Shown here: one piece after another, positions 17,896 through 26,409 of the stretch
Numbering within the stretch: position 1 is the first letter of the stretch
Layout: every line of letters starts with the position of its first letter
Source: Pseudomonas sp. N040
Lineage (GTDB): Bacteria > Pseudomonadota > Gammaproteobacteria > Pseudomonadales > Pseudomonadaceae
DNA length: 64,000 nucleotides
Direction of reading: 5' to 3'
Assembly: GCF_015637705.1 (NCBI RefSeq)
Contig: NZ_JADOBE010000012.1
Location: 17,306-81,305, forward strand
The notes under the pieces: generated by a model
The model's input: only the letters and a program-made list of their open reading frames with translations
The model's database searches: none
What the model was told of the DNA's origin: nothing
Made by a program: the position numbers and the translations under genes

Positions 17896-18013
17896 TTCTG
17901 TAGGGTGGGTTAGGCCGCAGGACGTAACCCACCAACCGGCCATGAGGCCGGCAAGGGCGATGCCTTTGGCATCGACGGTGGGTTACGCCGCTGCGCGGCT
18001 AACCCACCCTACG
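17896..18013. repeat. GTAGGGTGG/CCACCCTA intergenic repeat pair
   Basis: GTAGGGTGGGTTAGGCCGCA begins at about 17901 and GGTTACGCCGCTGCGCGGCT plus AACCCACCCTAC ends at about 18013. The two ends are inverted relatives of each other and of the pair at 16650-16800. Confidence 0.75.
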
Positions 18014-18021
18014 CAGCTGCT

Positions 18022-18867
18022 TCAGCTGAGATGCCAACCGGTAACCGAGGCGCGCTCCATCTTGCGGTGGCACGGCGGGTAATCGTGCACGGCATAGTGC
18101 TGGGTACTGCGGTTGTCCCAGATCGCCACGCTGTTCTTCTTCCAGCGCCAGCGCACCTGGTATTCGGGAATGCAGGCCTGCGCCATCAGGTACTGGAACA
18201 GGTCGCCGCCGGATTGCCAGATGTCCTGGCCGCAACGCACCCGGCCGTTGCTGTGGAAGTTGCTGAAGTGCGTGGCCCAGCCGCCCAGTGCGAGAATCTT
18301 CTCGCCGGTTTCCGGGTGGATCTGCACCACGTCGTGGTCGACATTCGGCCACTTGGCGAGGATTTCCGCCTGCTTTTCCGGCGACATCGCGCTGTGCACC
18401 ATTTCCAGGAAGCTGTGGGTGGCGCGCAAGCCTTCGAGCTGGGTTTTCACGGCTTCCGGCAGTTTCTCGTAGGCCAGCACCATGTTCGCCCACATGGTGT
18501 CGCCGCCCACCGGCGGGCACTCCACGCAGCGCAATACGCAGGCCTTGGACGCCACGGCGCGCCAGGTGTTGTCGTGGTGCCAGACGTTCTCGTAGCTGCC
18601 GGACTGCTCGGGGGTCTTGTAGATGCGCACCAGCCCGGGGGTGTCCTCGGGGGTCGGCAGTACCGGGTGATCCTCCAGTTCGCCCATGCGCGCGGCAAAG
18701 GCCACATGGTCCTTGCCGCTGATGTCCTGGTCGCGCAGGAACAGCACACGGTGTTTGAGCAGCGCGGCGTAGACCTCGTTGAACAGGGCGTCGTCATAGG
18801 CGGCATCGCGCAGGCTGATGTCCAGCAGTTCGGCGCCGATGTGACAAGTAATGGGTTCGATACGCAT
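18022..18867 (-). CDS. TauD/TfdA family Fe(II)/2-oxoglutarate dioxygenase
   Basis: The 281-residue enzyme has the three iron ligands of the TauD fold: His97 and Asp99 in VWHHDNTW and His257 in WDNRSTQH. An Arg around residue 268-272 probably binds the 2-oxoglutarate carboxylate. Family members hydroxylate a carbon next to a heteroatom; TauD releases sulfite from taurine and TfdA cleaves an aryl ether. The substrate here is unknown, but the sulfur-related neighbours make a sulfonate or sulfate ester plausible. The ATG at 18867 follows AGGAG. It is divergent from the AraC gene at 19048 across a 180-bp region with a direct repeat operator candidate. Confidence 0.87.
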   Translation of the reverse strand: MRIEPITCHIGAELLDISLRDAAYDDALFNEVYAALLKHRVLFLRDQDISGKDHVAFAARMGELEDHPVLPTPEDTPGLVRIYKTPEQSGSYENVWHHDNTWRAVASKACVLRCVECPPVGGDTMWANMVLAYEKLPEAVKTQLEGLRATHSFLEMVHSAMSPEKQAEILAKWPNVDHDVVQIHPETGEKILALGGWATHFSNFHSNGRVRCGQDIWQSGGDLFQYLMAQACIPEYQVRWRWKKNSVAIWDNRSTQHYAVHDYPPCHRKMERASVTGWHLS

Positions 18868-18971
18868 GGTTACTCCTGAGTCGGGTGCTGAGGGAAGACT
18901 GTTTGCCGGCAGCCGCCAGGGTGGCTGTGGCCGTTGTCGAAAGCATAGAGGTTCGCACCGGAACTGAGTTA

Positions 18972-19001
18972 TCATTTCGTTTATGGTGATGCTCATTTCG
19001 T
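18972..19001. promoter_or_regulatory. Direct repeat, candidate AraC-family operator
   Basis: TCATTTCGT occurs at 18972-18980 and again at 18993-19001. The start-to-start distance is 21 bp (two helical turns), the usual layout of AraC-type binding sites. It lies between the divergent TauD-like dioxygenase and AraC genes. Confidence 0.6.
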
Positions 19002-19047
19002 ATCAGGCGACCGGATTGGCGGTTGCCACGCGCAGGAGGTTCAGTCA

Positions 19048-20049
19048 ATGAGTACCGTCCCCATCGGCACGCTGCTCAATCTGCCGGAAGTGCTCAACGA
19101 ACTCGGCTTCGACGGCTGGGGCTTCATGCTTGACTTCGCCTTGCAGCCGGAGTCATTCGTCAAGCCGCTGCAGCCGGTACCGATGGCCTTCTGCGGCGAG
19201 TTGCTGCAGCGCGCGGTGATCTTCACCCAGTGCGACGAGTTGCCCATGCTGCTCGGCGCCAAGGCGAAAATGGCCAACCTGGGGCCGTTGCGCTTTCTTA
19301 TCGCGTCGTCCGGCAGCGTGCGCGAGGCGGTGAACGTGCTGACCCGCTTCCGCCGGCTGTGGTTCTCCGGCTTCCAGATTGCGCTGCACGAGGAGCGCGG
19401 CATCGCCAGCATGGCGATCGACTTCAGCGGCAGCTTCCTCGGCCACCAGGCCATCCGCACCTGCTACCTGACCGCCATGGTGCGCCATCTCGACCTGATC
19501 CTCGGCCGCCGTTTTCCGCTCAGGCAGGTCCACCTGTCGCGCTCGCTGCCGGCCAATACGGCCGTGTACCGCCGGCATTTCGGCCTGGCACCGGCATTTG
19601 CCCAGGCGCGTGACGTGGTGTTCTTCGATGCGGCGCTGCTGGAGCTGAAACGCCCGGCCGTGCATGACCCGGAGCTGGATTACTTCCTGCGCCAGCAGCT
19701 GGAGGCGATGGAGGCCACGCTGGGCAGCAGCTTTGCCGAGCAGGTGGCCGAGTTGATCGAAAGTCTGCTGATCGGCGGTCGCTGCAGCGTGGAGCAGGTC
19801 GCCCAGGTGCTCGGCATTCACCGGCTGACGCTGTACCGGCGCCTGCAGGCGCAAGGCACCACCTTCGAGGCACTGCTCGATCAGCGCCGGCGTGCGCTCG
19901 CCGAGTCGATGCTGCAGCGCCCGGCGATTGCCATCGCGGAAATTGCCGATGCTCTGGGCTACAGCGCGCCGAGCAACTTTGCCCGCGCCTTCCAGCGCTG
20001 GACCGGTGTTTCGCCGAAGGCCTGGCGGCAACAGCACGGCGCGGAATAG
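19048..20049 (+). CDS. AraC family transcriptional regulator
   Basis: This 333-residue regulator has an N-terminal ligand domain (about residues 20-205, arabinose-binding-like as in the OruR/AraC_N group) and a C-terminal double helix-turn-helix. The latter includes VEQVAQVLGIHRLTLYRRLQ and IAEIADALGYSAPSNFARAF at about residues 245-325. An AGGAGG site stands 9 bases before the ATG. It is divergent from the dioxygenase at 18022 and upstream of the second dioxygenase, so it may activate either. A direct repeat at 18972-19001 is its likely target. Confidence 0.88.
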   Translation: MSTVPIGTLLNLPEVLNELGFDGWGFMLDFALQPESFVKPLQPVPMAFCGELLQRAVIFTQCDELPMLLGAKAKMANLGPLRFLIASSGSVREAVNVLTRFRRLWFSGFQIALHEERGIASMAIDFSGSFLGHQAIRTCYLTAMVRHLDLILGRRFPLRQVHLSRSLPANTAVYRRHFGLAPAFAQARDVVFFDAALLELKRPAVHDPELDYFLRQQLEAMEATLGSSFAEQVAELIESLLIGGRCSVEQVAQVLGIHRLTLYRRLQAQGTTFEALLDQRRRALAESMLQRPAIAIAEIADALGYSAPSNFARAFQRWTGVSPKAWRQQHGAE

Positions 20050-20362
20050 GGCGCTTGCCACGGATCCCGGCACCGCTTGCGCGCCTGCCGGGTGCCTTCG
20101 AAGCTGGTCGCCAGGCCCCTGCCAGTACCTTGCCGGGCGCTGCGCGACGAGTGGTCTTCCGTCTATTTCTTATGACTGAACAAGCAGTTAGCACAGCGGC
20201 GGCTGGCCACGGCGGCTGACCGGCGCGGACGCGAATTGATGCATGTCAATAAAACAGCGTATCTGAGTTGTTTTATCACCGACCGCTCGTAGACTGGAGC
20301 GCAACCCGAGAGGCATTGCCTCAAGGCCAGGCAGATAAACAAGACAAGTACGAGGACTGATC
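20050..20362 (+). promoter_or_regulatory. Promoter region of the dioxygenase gene
   Basis: This 313-bp gene-free stretch has an imperfect inverted repeat with arms AAAACA (20251-20256) and TGTTTT (20269-20274). Inside it is GTATCTGAGTTGTTTT (20259-20274), which resembles GTATCTTGAGTTTTTTG before the paralogous dioxygenase gene (29509-29525). TTGTTT at 20269 or earlier and TAGACT about 16 bases later could be -35/-10 elements. The first 200 bases hold nothing I recognise. Confidence 0.45.
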
Positions 20363-21430
20363 ATGACCGCTATGCATTCACCCAAGCCCGGGCACGCTGT
20401 GCTGGCAAAATATGACCACCCGGCGGCCTGGACCGCAAAAAGCCTGATGGCACAGAGCGACCAGTGGATTTACACCTTGAGCGAAGCGGATGTTGCCGAA
20501 CTGGATGCCGCCCTGCAGCAGATCAAGGCCAGGGGCCTGCAGGTACCCAATTTCGGCAAGGACGAGTTCCACATCCCGCAGCTGGCCGCGCGGCTCGAGC
20601 CCTACAAGGCCAGCCTGGATTTTGGCCTGGGTATTCTTTACCTCAAGGGTTTCCCGATCAGCCGTTACACCAAGGATCAGGCCAGTGCGATCTTCTGGGG
20701 CATCGGTAGCCATATCGGCAAGTCCTGGGTGCAGAACAATCGCGGGCACGTGCTTGGCGACATTCGCGACGAAGGCCGCAGTTTTGATGATCCGCTGGCG
20801 CGCGGCTACCAGACCACGGCAGACCTTGACATGCACACCGACGGTGCCGACATGGTCGCGCTGCTGTGCCTGAAGCAGGCGCCGGAAGGCGGTGAGAACC
20901 AGCTCAGCAGTGCCGTGGCGGCCTACAACAAGCTGGTGGACAGCAACCCCCAGGCACTCCGGCATCTGCTGGATAACACCTACTGCTTCGACTGGCGTGG
21001 CGAAGAGCCGGCCGGCGAAGAACCTTTTCACCGGGCCAAGGTGCTGTGCCCCGTCGAGGGTGCCGTGGCCTGCCTGAATATCATCCCCTACATTCTCAGC
21101 GCCCAGCGTTTTCCCCAGGTGCCGCGCCTGACCGCTGAGGATCTGGCGGCCTTTGACGCCTTCAAGAAAGCGGTGTGGGACGATGAGTTGGTGGTGCGGG
21201 TGCGCCAGGAGCCGGGTGACATGCTGTTCCTCAACAACCACTACCACCTGCATGCGCGCAGCACCTTCCGCGACGCCGAGGAGCCTGGCGAGAAGCGCCA
21301 TCTGCGCCGTCTCTGGCTCGAAAGCCCGGCGTGGCAAGGCAAGCGGCCGGCGGCCATGGAGAACCTGCTGCGCGTCTCGAATACCTGGAAGCACCCCGAG
21401 TCCAGTGTGCAGATGTGGGATCACCTGTAA
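20363..21430 (+). CDS. TauD/TfdA superfamily dioxygenase, paralogue 1
   Basis: The 355-residue enzyme carries the Fe(II) facial triad: His158 and Asp160 in DMHTDGAD and His297 in LHARSTF. An Arg in KRHLRRLWLE near residues 312-316 would hold 2-oxoglutarate. It shares about three residues in five, by eye, with the protein at 29602, including GENQL and CFDWRGE. It belongs to the TauD/TfdA superfamily but is not taurine dioxygenase itself and its substrate is unknown. It is flanked by two AraC regulators, one upstream in the same direction and one converging from downstream, and sits within the sulfur-related block. Confidence 0.85.
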   Translation: MTAMHSPKPGHAVLAKYDHPAAWTAKSLMAQSDQWIYTLSEADVAELDAALQQIKARGLQVPNFGKDEFHIPQLAARLEPYKASLDFGLGILYLKGFPISRYTKDQASAIFWGIGSHIGKSWVQNNRGHVLGDIRDEGRSFDDPLARGYQTTADLDMHTDGADMVALLCLKQAPEGGENQLSSAVAAYNKLVDSNPQALRHLLDNTYCFDWRGEEPAGEEPFHRAKVLCPVEGAVACLNIIPYILSAQRFPQVPRLTAEDLAAFDAFKKAVWDDELVVRVRQEPGDMLFLNNHYHLHARSTFRDAEEPGEKRHLRRLWLESPAWQGKRPAAMENLLRVSNTWKHPESSVQMWDHL

Positions 21431-21545
21431 GCCAGCGCAATCTGCCTGGCCTGTTGCCACGAAACGGCGGGGGTGCATGGCGTGCGGCGGGCAATCACGG
21501 ATGACCGCCCGGCGTGCGCCTGCCTGGTCCGGGACCGGCTGGGCG

Positions 21546-22574
21546 CTATGCCGCCGGCTGGGCGTCCGGGGCCGGGGGTAGCGCCTGGAGCGCACTGGGC
21601 GGCACACCTTCCCAGCGCTTGAAGGCGCGGCGAAAGTTGGCGATGTCGTGGTATCCCAGTGAATAGGCAATTTCCTGAATGCTCAGGCGCCCGGCACGCA
21701 GGTGCGCCAGTGCCAGGCCGCGGCGTACTTCTTCAAGAATCTCGCGATAGGAGTGGCCTTCTTCCAGCAGGCGGCGATGCAGGGTGCGCGGGGTCAGGTA
21801 AAAGTGCCGCGCGCTGGTTTCCAGTGACGGGAAGGCATCGGCGCGACTGAGCAGCAATTGCCGTACGCGCTGGCTGAGGCTCTGGTCGGCAACCTGCTTC
21901 TCCAGTTCCTGCTGACAGATTTTCAGGGTTTCCCGGTAGGTTTTCGGGTCGTTGCGCCGCAGCGGCACGTCGAGCAATGCACGCGGCAGAATGAAGCCGC
22001 TCCACGCCTGGTCATACAGCACTTCGCAACGAAATGCCTGTGAGGCTTGTTCCGCATAAGCAGGCCTGCTGAGGGCCATGGCCACGCTGATGGCCTGCGG
22101 CCGGCCGGCCAGGGCGAAGTCGAGCAGGCTCTTGATCGACAGCAGACCGCCTTCCAGCACCGTGCGGCGCACATCGCCCAGGGCATGCAGTTCGTCGATC
22201 ACCACCAGAACGTTTTCCCCTTCCTCGCGGTAGCTGACGCCGATGACGCCGGTGCGCAAGCCGATGAAGCGCGTCAGCACCTCTATGGTCTCGCGCAGGG
22301 TGCCGCAGTTGAGCGTGGCGTAGCCGAGCAGGCCGTGGGTGCTCTGCGCCATGCGGCTGCCGATCGACAGGCTGAAAGCCGGATCGCCGGTCAGCGCAAA
22401 GGCATCGGCCATCAGGTTGCGGTACACGCTGAAGTCCACGTGCAGCGACATGTTCAGCAGCTGCTCGGGGGTCAGGTTGTTGCGGGTCAGCCACTGCCGG
22501 CTGTCCAGCCCCTTGGCTTCGAGCTCCTCGGCAATCAGGTGGATGTAGTGGATCGGAACCTTGGCTGCGGTCAT
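21546..22574 (-). CDS. AraC family regulator divergent from the hydroxylase operon
   Basis: The 342-residue protein has an AraC-type ligand domain (about residues 20-205) and a C-terminal double helix-turn-helix (about 240-330). The HTH includes LETSARHFYLTPRTLHRRLL and IQEIAYSLGYHDIANFRRAF. The ATG at 22574 follows GGAGG; the open frame upstream is not needed. It is transcribed away from the reductase-hydroxylase-desulfinase genes. The intergenic region carries two near-identical repeats 21 bp apart, the likely operator. It probably activates that operon with an aromatic or sulfur compound as ligand. Confidence 0.88.
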   Translation of the reverse strand: MTAAKVPIHYIHLIAEELEAKGLDSRQWLTRNNLTPEQLLNMSLHVDFSVYRNLMADAFALTGDPAFSLSIGSRMAQSTHGLLGYATLNCGTLRETIEVLTRFIGLRTGVIGVSYREEGENVLVVIDELHALGDVRRTVLEGGLLSIKSLLDFALAGRPQAISVAMALSRPAYAEQASQAFRCEVLYDQAWSGFILPRALLDVPLRRNDPKTYRETLKICQQELEKQVADQSLSQRVRQLLLSRADAFPSLETSARHFYLTPRTLHRRLLEEGHSYREILEEVRRGLALAHLRAGRLSIQEIAYSLGYHDIANFRRAFKRWEGVPPSALQALPPAPDAQPAA

Positions 22575-22622
22575 GGCATGCGCCTCCTTCAGGCAGGAAA
22601 ATAAAGCGTAACCACGCTTAAT

Positions 22623-22658
22623 TGTCAATATATGACCCTTGGCTGTCAATTTATGACC
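22623..22658. promoter_or_regulatory. Twin TGTCAATATATGACC operator candidate
   Basis: TGTCAATATATGACC (22623-22637) and TGTCAATTTATGACC (22644-22658) match at 14 of 15 positions with a 21-bp start-to-start distance. Each copy also contains a GTCA-N5-TGAC palindrome. The site is about 70-105 bp before the reductase start and 50-85 bp before the divergent AraC start. Confidence 0.7.
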
Positions 22659-22729
22659 TCCTTCTGCCGCTAGTCACTGTTTATCTTTGCTTCCGAAGAA
22701 AAACAGCGCAACTACGTGGGAGATGCCTG

Positions 22730-23764
22730 ATGTTTTCATTTTTCAAGAAGTCGAAACAGATTCACACGGCCAGCATCAACAATGTGGCGGTCGAGATCCT
22801 GCCGGGCGAAACCCTGCTGCTGGGCGCCCTGCGCCAGGGCGTGGCGATCCCCAACAGTTGCCGGGTCGGTGGTTGCGCCACCTGCAAGTGCAAGCTGGTC
22901 AGCGGCAAGGTCAAGGAGTTGACGGACAGCAGTTACATCCTTTCCGCCGACGAACTCAAGCAGGGTTATGTCCTTGCCTGCCAGGCCGTGCCACTCAATG
23001 ACATCGCCATCCAGGTCGAGCTGGCCCAGGGCCCGGCCATGCGCACGCTGGCCGGACGGGTCACGGCACAGCGCAAGCTGACCCACGACATCACCGAACT
23101 GCAGCTGCAACTGGATGCGCCGCTGGACTACCGCGCCGGCCAGTTTGCCGACCTCAGCCTGCAGTCGCTGCCGGGCATCGCCCGCAGCTATTCCTTTGCC
23201 ACCCCGCCGAGTGCCGACGGGGCTTGCACCTTCTTTGTCCGTAAAGTGCCGGATGGCGTGTTCTCCGGGCGCATCAACGATGCCGACCTGACCGGCGAGG
23301 CGGTCGAGCTGCGCGGTCCGTGTGGCGATTTCTGGCTGCGCCCGGCCAATACACCGTTGCTGCTGATTGCCGGCGGCAGCGGTCTGGCACCGATCATGGC
23401 GATCCTGCGCGAGCTCTCGGCACAGCCGGTGCAGCGCCCGGTAACCCTGCTGTTTGGTGCGCGGACGCAGATTGATCTGTATCTGCTCGACGAGATTGCC
23501 GCTCTCGCGGCGGGCTGGCGCGAGCATTTCGAGTTCATCCCGGTGCTTTCCGCCGAGCCGGAAGGTTCTTCGTGGAACGGCGCCCGCGGCCTGGTCACCG
23601 AACAACTCAAGGACGCCCTGCACAGCGGTGCGCATGTCTATCTGTGCGGTCCGCCGCCGATGATCGACAGCGCCGAGCAGCAGTTGCTGCAGCTGGGGGT
23701 GAGCAAGGAACACATCCATGCCGACCGCTTTACCACCCAGGCGGACAACGCTGTCAGCCGCTGA
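22730..23764 (+). CDS. XylA-like [2Fe-2S] ferredoxin-NAD(P)H reductase
   Basis: At 344 residues this matches the XylA layout: an N-terminal plant-type ferredoxin domain, then an FAD/NAD reductase. The cluster ligands are Cys44, Cys49, Cys52 and Cys84. ARSYSFA at about 151-157 is the FAD-binding RxYS motif, AGGSGLAP near 214-221 binds NAD(P)H, and CGPPPMID near 305-312 closes the reductase. Such proteins pass electrons from NADH to a membrane hydroxylase. The start at 22730 follows GGGAG. It is the first gene of a likely operon with the hydroxylase (55-bp gap) and the desulfinase-like gene. Confidence 0.92.
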   Translation: MFSFFKKSKQIHTASINNVAVEILPGETLLLGALRQGVAIPNSCRVGGCATCKCKLVSGKVKELTDSSYILSADELKQGYVLACQAVPLNDIAIQVELAQGPAMRTLAGRVTAQRKLTHDITELQLQLDAPLDYRAGQFADLSLQSLPGIARSYSFATPPSADGACTFFVRKVPDGVFSGRINDADLTGEAVELRGPCGDFWLRPANTPLLLIAGGSGLAPIMAILRELSAQPVQRPVTLLFGARTQIDLYLLDEIAALAAGWREHFEFIPVLSAEPEGSSWNGARGLVTEQLKDALHSGAHVYLCGPPPMIDSAEQQLLQLGVSKEHIHADRFTTQADNAVSR

Positions 23765-23819
23765 TCAATACCACCCTGCAATCAACAAACTACATCACCC
23801 GTTACACGGAGACCTAGCC

Positions 23820-24977
23820 ATGAAACTGCTGCACTACCTCAAGTATTTTATTTTCCACGCCGTGGGTCTGTTCACTGTCGCGAGCATTCTCGCCGGTGGT
23901 GACTTGACGGTTTACGGCATGCTCATGGTGTTTGCCTTCTACATCCTGGGTGATGTGCTGCTGGGTGATGACACCTCCATCCCCGACTTCGGCCACCCGA
24001 TGATTCTCACCCTGCAGCTGTGGCTGGCTTTGCCGCTGCTGACCCTGGTGATGTTCACCATGGTCTGGAGCGTGTGTTCCGGCGACCCGCTGGGGTATGG
24101 CGCCCTGGTCACTCAGTTGACCGGCTATGACGTACTGGCTGCGCGGGAAACCATCAGCACCACTGGCTATGCCCTGATGATGCTGCTTTCGGGCCTGCTG
24201 ATCGCCATCATGGGCACCGCAACCGGTCATGAGCTGACGCACCGTACCTGGGATCCGGTATCCATGCTGATCGGTCGCTGGTTGCTGGCCTACAGCTTCG
24301 ATACAGGGTTTGCTGTCGAGCATGTGTACGGTCACCACCGCTATGTGTCGACCGTCAACGACCCGGCCACTGCACCGCGCGGCCGTAACGTTTACAGCCA
24401 CATCATCTCTTCGGGCATCAAGAGCAACATCGGCGCCTGGAATCTGGAGAGGGAACGCCTGGCTCGCCGTGGTCTGCCGGTGTTCAGTTATCACAACAAT
24501 GTAATTCGTGGCCATCTGATGTCGGTAGCGCTGCTGGTTGCCGCTTACCTGATGGGCGGCTGGCTGGCGGTGGTCTTCTTCACGGTGTGCGGCCTGTGGG
24601 GCAAGGCGATTCTGGAAATCGTCAACTACATGGAGCACTACGGCATGGTGCGCGATCCAGCGACACCGGTGCAGCCGCGCCACTCGTGGAACACCAACAA
24701 GCGCATCACGTCGTGGAGCATGTTCAACCTGAGCCGGCATTCGCATCACCATGCCCAGGGCGAAGTGCCGTTCCATGAACTGCAGCCGTATCCGGACGCA
24801 CCAATGATGATCGGTGGCTACGTCAGCACCCTGTCGGTGGCGCTGATTCCACCACTCTGGTTCCGCCTTATGGAACCCAAGCTGCGCGACTGGGACGAGC
24901 GTTACGCGACTGCCGAAGAGCGCGTACTGGCCGCCGAGGCCGATGCCCGGGCCGAACTGAGAAGCTCCTGGGCCTGA
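23820..24977 (+). CDS. AlkB/XylM-like integral membrane di-iron hydroxylase
   Basis: The 385-residue membrane protein has the histidine boxes of the AlkB/XylM family: HELTHR at 137-142, EHVYGHHRY with His168, His172 and His173, NYMEHYG around His273, and LSRHSHHH ending at His311. Five or six membrane spans surround them. The family uses O2 and electrons from a reductase to hydroxylate methyl or alkyl groups; XylM acts on toluene or xylene methyls and AlkB on alkanes. The true substrate is unknown. The XylA-like reductase just upstream is its natural partner, and the next gene 59 bp downstream resembles a desulfinase. Confidence 0.92.
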   Translation: MKLLHYLKYFIFHAVGLFTVASILAGGDLTVYGMLMVFAFYILGDVLLGDDTSIPDFGHPMILTLQLWLALPLLTLVMFTMVWSVCSGDPLGYGALVTQLTGYDVLAARETISTTGYALMMLLSGLLIAIMGTATGHELTHRTWDPVSMLIGRWLLAYSFDTGFAVEHVYGHHRYVSTVNDPATAPRGRNVYSHIISSGIKSNIGAWNLERERLARRGLPVFSYHNNVIRGHLMSVALLVAAYLMGGWLAVVFFTVCGLWGKAILEIVNYMEHYGMVRDPATPVQPRHSWNTNKRITSWSMFNLSRHSHHHAQGEVPFHELQPYPDAPMMIGGYVSTLSVALIPPLWFRLMEPKLRDWDERYATAEERVLAAEADARAELRSSWA

Positions 24978-25036
24978 ACAAGCCGCCCGGCAGCAGAACC
25001 TGACGAACGACAGCAAAGACTCAAGGGGAATCAAGC

Positions 25037-26278
25037 ATGACGAATCAAGCACGCAAGAAAGGCGGCACCGTGCCGCTGAACTGGAACGAGGTGTACTACA
25101 CCAACTGCCCGCTGGTGTCGGCCAGCAACATCGATCAGGAACTGGGCTGGGCGCGCGAAGACTTCAAGAAGATGGGCATCACCTATGCCTACCTGCGCTC
25201 ACGCGCCGAGAACGACTGGTACCCGCATTACATCCACAACCTGGACAACCTGATCCGCGTCGGCGGCCTGTTCCCGCCAGTGCATGTGCATGCCGACATG
25301 CGCCGCACCAAGCTGCTGGGCGCCACCCATGTCTACGAGGGCGGCTGCATGATGGTCCGCGCGCGTGACGACATCTACCGGATGGTCGAACTCAAGGGCA
25401 AGAAGATCGGCATTTCCAAGAGCCTCAACACGATCAAGACCGACTGGTGGCGCATTCAGGAAGAGCAGGGCATCGAGCTGATGCTGCGGATGAATGGCAT
25501 GACCCGCGCCGACGTGGAGATCGTCGAGTTCCCCTATGCCGATGACTGGTACGACGACCCGGAAATGGTCGGTCCGCCAATCGATAACCCGTCGGAGCTG
25601 TGGTTCAAGCGCGACCACAAGAAGGACCTGGCTTTCCGCCCGCTGGAAACCGCGCTGGAAAACGGCGTGGTGGATGCCATCTATACCCAGACCGGGCCCT
25701 TCCAGCACCTGCAGGAAGCCACCGGCAAGTTCAAGGCCATCGAAGACCTGGCCAAGTACCCGGACTGGACCCTGCAAATGGCCAACGTGCCGGCGGTGAT
25801 TACCTGCACCGACGTGATGGCTGAAGAGCACCCGGAACTGGTGGTGGCCTTCATGAAGAGCATGATCAAGGTCGGCCAGTGGTCCAACCAGCACAAGCAC
25901 GCGGCGGCGGCGATCCTCGACAAGCAGACTTTCTATCTCGACGTCGACGACACCTACCGCAACATCAAGAACGTCGACATGGTGCCCAACCTGTCGCCGC
26001 AGAATCTGGCGGCGATCGAGATCGGCAAGGACTTCATGCTCAGCCACGGCTACATCAAGAACAACTTCGATGTACACCAGTGGGCTGCGCCGGAGTTCGC
26101 CGAGCAGGCGCACCGCGAGCTGATCGAGGAAGAGTTCGCCAAGCTCAAGCGCGACAAGCTGTCGATGAGCCGCACTGCCGCGCCGCTCGCCGAGTTCGTC
26201 AGCGCCGCCAGTGCAGACAGCCAGGAGCAGCCGAAGATCTGCTGCGCCGCCGGCGATCTGGTGGGCGCTGACAGCTGA
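25037..26278 (+). CDS. DszB-like sulfinate desulfinase (probable)
   Basis: This 413-residue protein resembles 2'-hydroxybiphenyl-2-sulfinate desulfinase (DszB), which removes sulfite from an aryl sulfinate. The match is seen in three places: YTNCPL with Cys24 (DszB Cys27), HYIHNLDNLIRVGG with His64 and Arg74 exactly ten residues apart (DszB His60 and Arg70), and QWAAPEF near the C-terminus. DszB shares its fold with periplasmic binding proteins, so a binding-protein role was considered. There is no signal peptide and no permease or ATPase gene nearby. The C-terminal tail with a Cys-Cys pair is longer than in DszB. The substrate is unknown. Confidence 0.75.
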   Translation: MTNQARKKGGTVPLNWNEVYYTNCPLVSASNIDQELGWAREDFKKMGITYAYLRSRAENDWYPHYIHNLDNLIRVGGLFPPVHVHADMRRTKLLGATHVYEGGCMMVRARDDIYRMVELKGKKIGISKSLNTIKTDWWRIQEEQGIELMLRMNGMTRADVEIVEFPYADDWYDDPEMVGPPIDNPSELWFKRDHKKDLAFRPLETALENGVVDAIYTQTGPFQHLQEATGKFKAIEDLAKYPDWTLQMANVPAVITCTDVMAEEHPELVVAFMKSMIKVGQWSNQHKHAAAAILDKQTFYLDVDDTYRNIKNVDMVPNLSPQNLAAIEIGKDFMLSHGYIKNNFDVHQWAAPEFAEQAHRELIEEEFAKLKRDKLSMSRTAAPLAEFVSAASADSQEQPKICCAAGDLVGADS

Positions 26279-26315
26279 ACGAGACGGCCTCATAAAGTGT
26301 GCGTGCCGCGCTGAA

Positions 26316-26380
26316 TGCAGGAGCCAGCTTGCTGGCGATGCGGGTTATTAAAACGGATCGCCAGCAAGCTGGCTCCTACA
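26316..26380. repeat. Inverted REP pair
   Basis: TGCAGGAGCCAGCTTGCTGG with CGAT (26316-26339) and the inverted copy ATCGCCAGCAAGCTGGCTCC with TACA (26357-26380) form a REP doublet of the usual pseudomonad type, downstream of the desulfinase-like gene. It may also act as a transcript 3' stabiliser. Confidence 0.85.
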
Positions 26381-26409
26381 CAAAACCGATCTGTTTATAG
26401 GCCAATTCC

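Noticed and set aside
20378..21670. 430-codon open frame opposite to the dioxygenase
   Set aside because: The plus strand has the complete Fe(II) triad; the opposite frame has no motif. The same is true of the 437-codon frame at 29596-30909.
25037..26278. Reading as an ABC-transporter substrate-binding protein
   Set aside because: No signal peptide and no permease or ATPase gene nearby, while the DszB active-site residues and their spacing are kept. It remains the main alternative.
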